From: Levilactobacillus parabrevis ATCC 53295
Lineage (GTDB): Bacteria; Bacillota; Bacilli; Lactobacillales; Lactobacillaceae
NCBI RefSeq assembly: GCF_001434055.1
Contig: NZ_AZCZ01000028.1
Span: 1-34,895, forward strand
Direction: 5' to 3'
DNA length: 34,895 bases
In this document: in pieces, positions 34,019 to 34,895 of the stretch
Numbering within the stretch: position 1 is the first letter of the stretch
Layout: every line of letters starts with the position of its first letter
Program-made: the position numbers and the translations under genes
The notes under the pieces: generated by a model
The model's database searches: none
The model's input: the letters and a program-made list of their open reading frames with translations, nothing else
What the model was told of the DNA's origin: nothing

Positions 34019-34238
34019 AGTGTACGGCTCCTTTGGCGTAAACGTAATCGGTGGCACGTAACTTGGCTTCTTGACTCGGCCAACCAGCGGCTTTACCGGC
34101 AGTATACCAAAAGTGGAATATACTATCTACTTTGGGCCCTCCAACGGGGATTGAAATTACTTGGACAGAAGCATCGTGACCGATGACAATACTACATGTG
34201 ACTGATGGTTCATCGACCTCATAAGCATCTTCCTTCAC
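34005..34238 (-). CDS. Small uncharacterised protein coupled to the prepilin peptidase gene
   Basis: About 77 residues. The likely GTG start at 34238 overlaps the TGA of the peptidase gene by four bases (GTGA); in-frame starts up to 34256 are possible. The product has a mixed beta/alpha look (TCSIVIGHDASVQVISIPVGGPKVDSIFHFWYTAGKAAGW) with no signal peptide or clear membrane helix. I do not recognise it. Its tight overlap on both sides with neighbouring genes supports that it is translated. Confidence 0.55.
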   Translation of the reverse strand: MKEDAYEVDEPSVTCSIVIGHDASVQVISIPVGGPKVDSIFHFWYTAGKAAGWPSQEAKLRATDYVYAKGAVHYEKY

Positions 34239-34828
34239 GCCACCAGCCACCACCAAACCGCGCTAACTACCAAGTCAGGAAGAAAAGCGATTCTACCACC
34301 GGCACGAGCTCGCCAAAGTCCCAGCAAACAAGCGACCACCAGCCAATGTGCAGTTGCAGTCACACCCCAGAGTAAGCCATAGCTGGCCATCATTTCTAGG
34401 TCGCCGTCACCAATGACGGGATGGTGCCACCGTGGCCAGAGTTGGTGAATGCTTAGTAAGCAGGCACAGACGAGTAGCCAGACAATGGGAGAGTGGTGCC
34501 AAAGTGAGAGCGCAGTTGCCAGCCAGCTCACCCAGCCGGGAAAGGTTTGTGTTTGCCAATCGCACAGGGCGGCGAATCCCCAGAGTCCGAGCCACAGGAC
34601 CATTAGAAGGCTGGCCCAGTCGGTCACGGTGGTGGCTAATAGGCCAGTAGCGACTTCCACGATGATAGTAACCGCTGGAATCGTTACCCCACAGATCTGA
34701 CATTTTCCCCGCAGTAAAGCGTAGCTCAAGACCGGGACTAGTTGCCAATAAGCGAGGGGCGTCTGACAAGTGTCACAGTGGGAGGCAGGGAACAGGTAGG
34801 AGTCACCAGTGACGTAGCGACTAGCCAT
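34235..34828 (-). CDS. comC: Type IV prepilin peptidase (A24 family, ComC-like), start uncertain
   Basis: A membrane aspartic protease that processes competence pseudopilins. From the ATG at 34828: the zinc-binding cysteines C18-x2-C21 and C43-x2-C46, and the catalytic aspartates D90 (DWQTQTFP) and D143 (GDGDLE). The usual Lys after the second Asp pair is Glu145. The translated sequence upstream of this ATG (up to 34891) still looks like the family's first helix (LFIYGSCLGSLLVA), yet contains no ATG, GTG or TTG in frame before a stop at 34892-34894. Either a rare start codon is used or the N-terminus is damaged. The gene position after rpoC matches related genomes. Confidence 0.8.
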   Translation of the reverse strand: MASRYVTGDSYLFPASHCDTCQTPLAYWQLVPVLSYALLRGKCQICGVTIPAVTIIVEVATGLLATTVTDWASLLMVLWLGLWGFAALCDWQTQTFPGWVSWLATALSLWHHSPIVWLLVCACLLSIHQLWPRWHHPVIGDGDLEMMASYGLLWGVTATAHWLVVACLLGLWRARAGGRIAFLPDLVVSAVWWWLVA

Positions 34829-34895
34829 GGCGACCAGTAGAGATCCTAGACAACTGCCATATATAAATAGAACGCAAATTGCAAGAACAAGTTAG

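Noticed and set aside
1-34895. CRISPR arrays, prophage or complete insertion sequences
   Set aside because: No regular short repeats with spacers, no phage genes and no transposase were seen.

Overview
The window looks like the chromosome of a lactic acid bacterium of the family Lactobacillaceae, most likely a Levilactobacillus- or Lactiplantibacillus-like species. The evidence is a base composition near 50% GC, Gram-positive ribosome binding sites, tRNAs without an encoded CCA end, a ctsR-clpC pair without mcsA/mcsB, rpoB and rpoC followed by a prepilin peptidase gene, and PyrR, T-box and lysine-riboswitch leaders. The exact species cannot be fixed from the sequence alone.

Layout. 1-2440: a structured repeat, a small unknown protein, and a uracil permease behind a PyrR-type attenuator. 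2463-3493 (minus): azlC/azlD branched-chain amino acid exporter. 3885-4124: small MerR-like protein. 4271-6483 (minus): DHA2-type multidrug transporter with its DUF4811 partner, divergent from a MerR regulator (6702-7145). 7146-8140: long gene-free stretch with structured elements. 8157-10497: GNAT acetyltransferase, CDF metal efflux protein and a DtxR/MntR-type metalloregulator. 10498-11449: gene-free, two more structured repeats. 11450-13446: two-gene ThrE-type exporter and a PAP2 phosphatase. 13566-15017: esterase (minus) and a second GNAT protein. 15037-16889: lysine riboswitch and lysine permease. 17130-17762: deoxynucleoside kinase. 17887-18461: an inverted pair of structured repeats. 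18489-20039: T-box and serS. 20284-21488: eight tRNA genes. 21672-24720: ctsR-clpC with a CtsR operator. 25164-25763: TetR regulator. 25774-33287: rpoB-rpoC behind a structured leader. 33303-33708: a second, unrelated family of structured repeats. 33833-34828 (minus): prepilin peptidase followed by two small overlapping genes.

Regulation is the main theme. At least four genes or operons are controlled by RNA leaders: pyrP (PyrR attenuator), lysP (lysine riboswitch), serS (T-box) and probably rpoBC (leader with mutually exclusive hairpins). Others have DNA operators: a CtsR box at ctsR-clpC, and dyads between the MFS transporter and its MerR regulator and upstream of azlC.

The most unusual content is two families of intergenic structured elements. 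Family 1 (about 105-230 nt; six copies at 102-296, 7500-7726, 10514-10707, 10852-10957, 17887-18071, 18275-18461) keeps the same nested helices while the paired bases change between copies. Family 2 (two full units and one fragment directly after rpoC) shows the same behaviour with different sequences. I do not recognise either as a named family.
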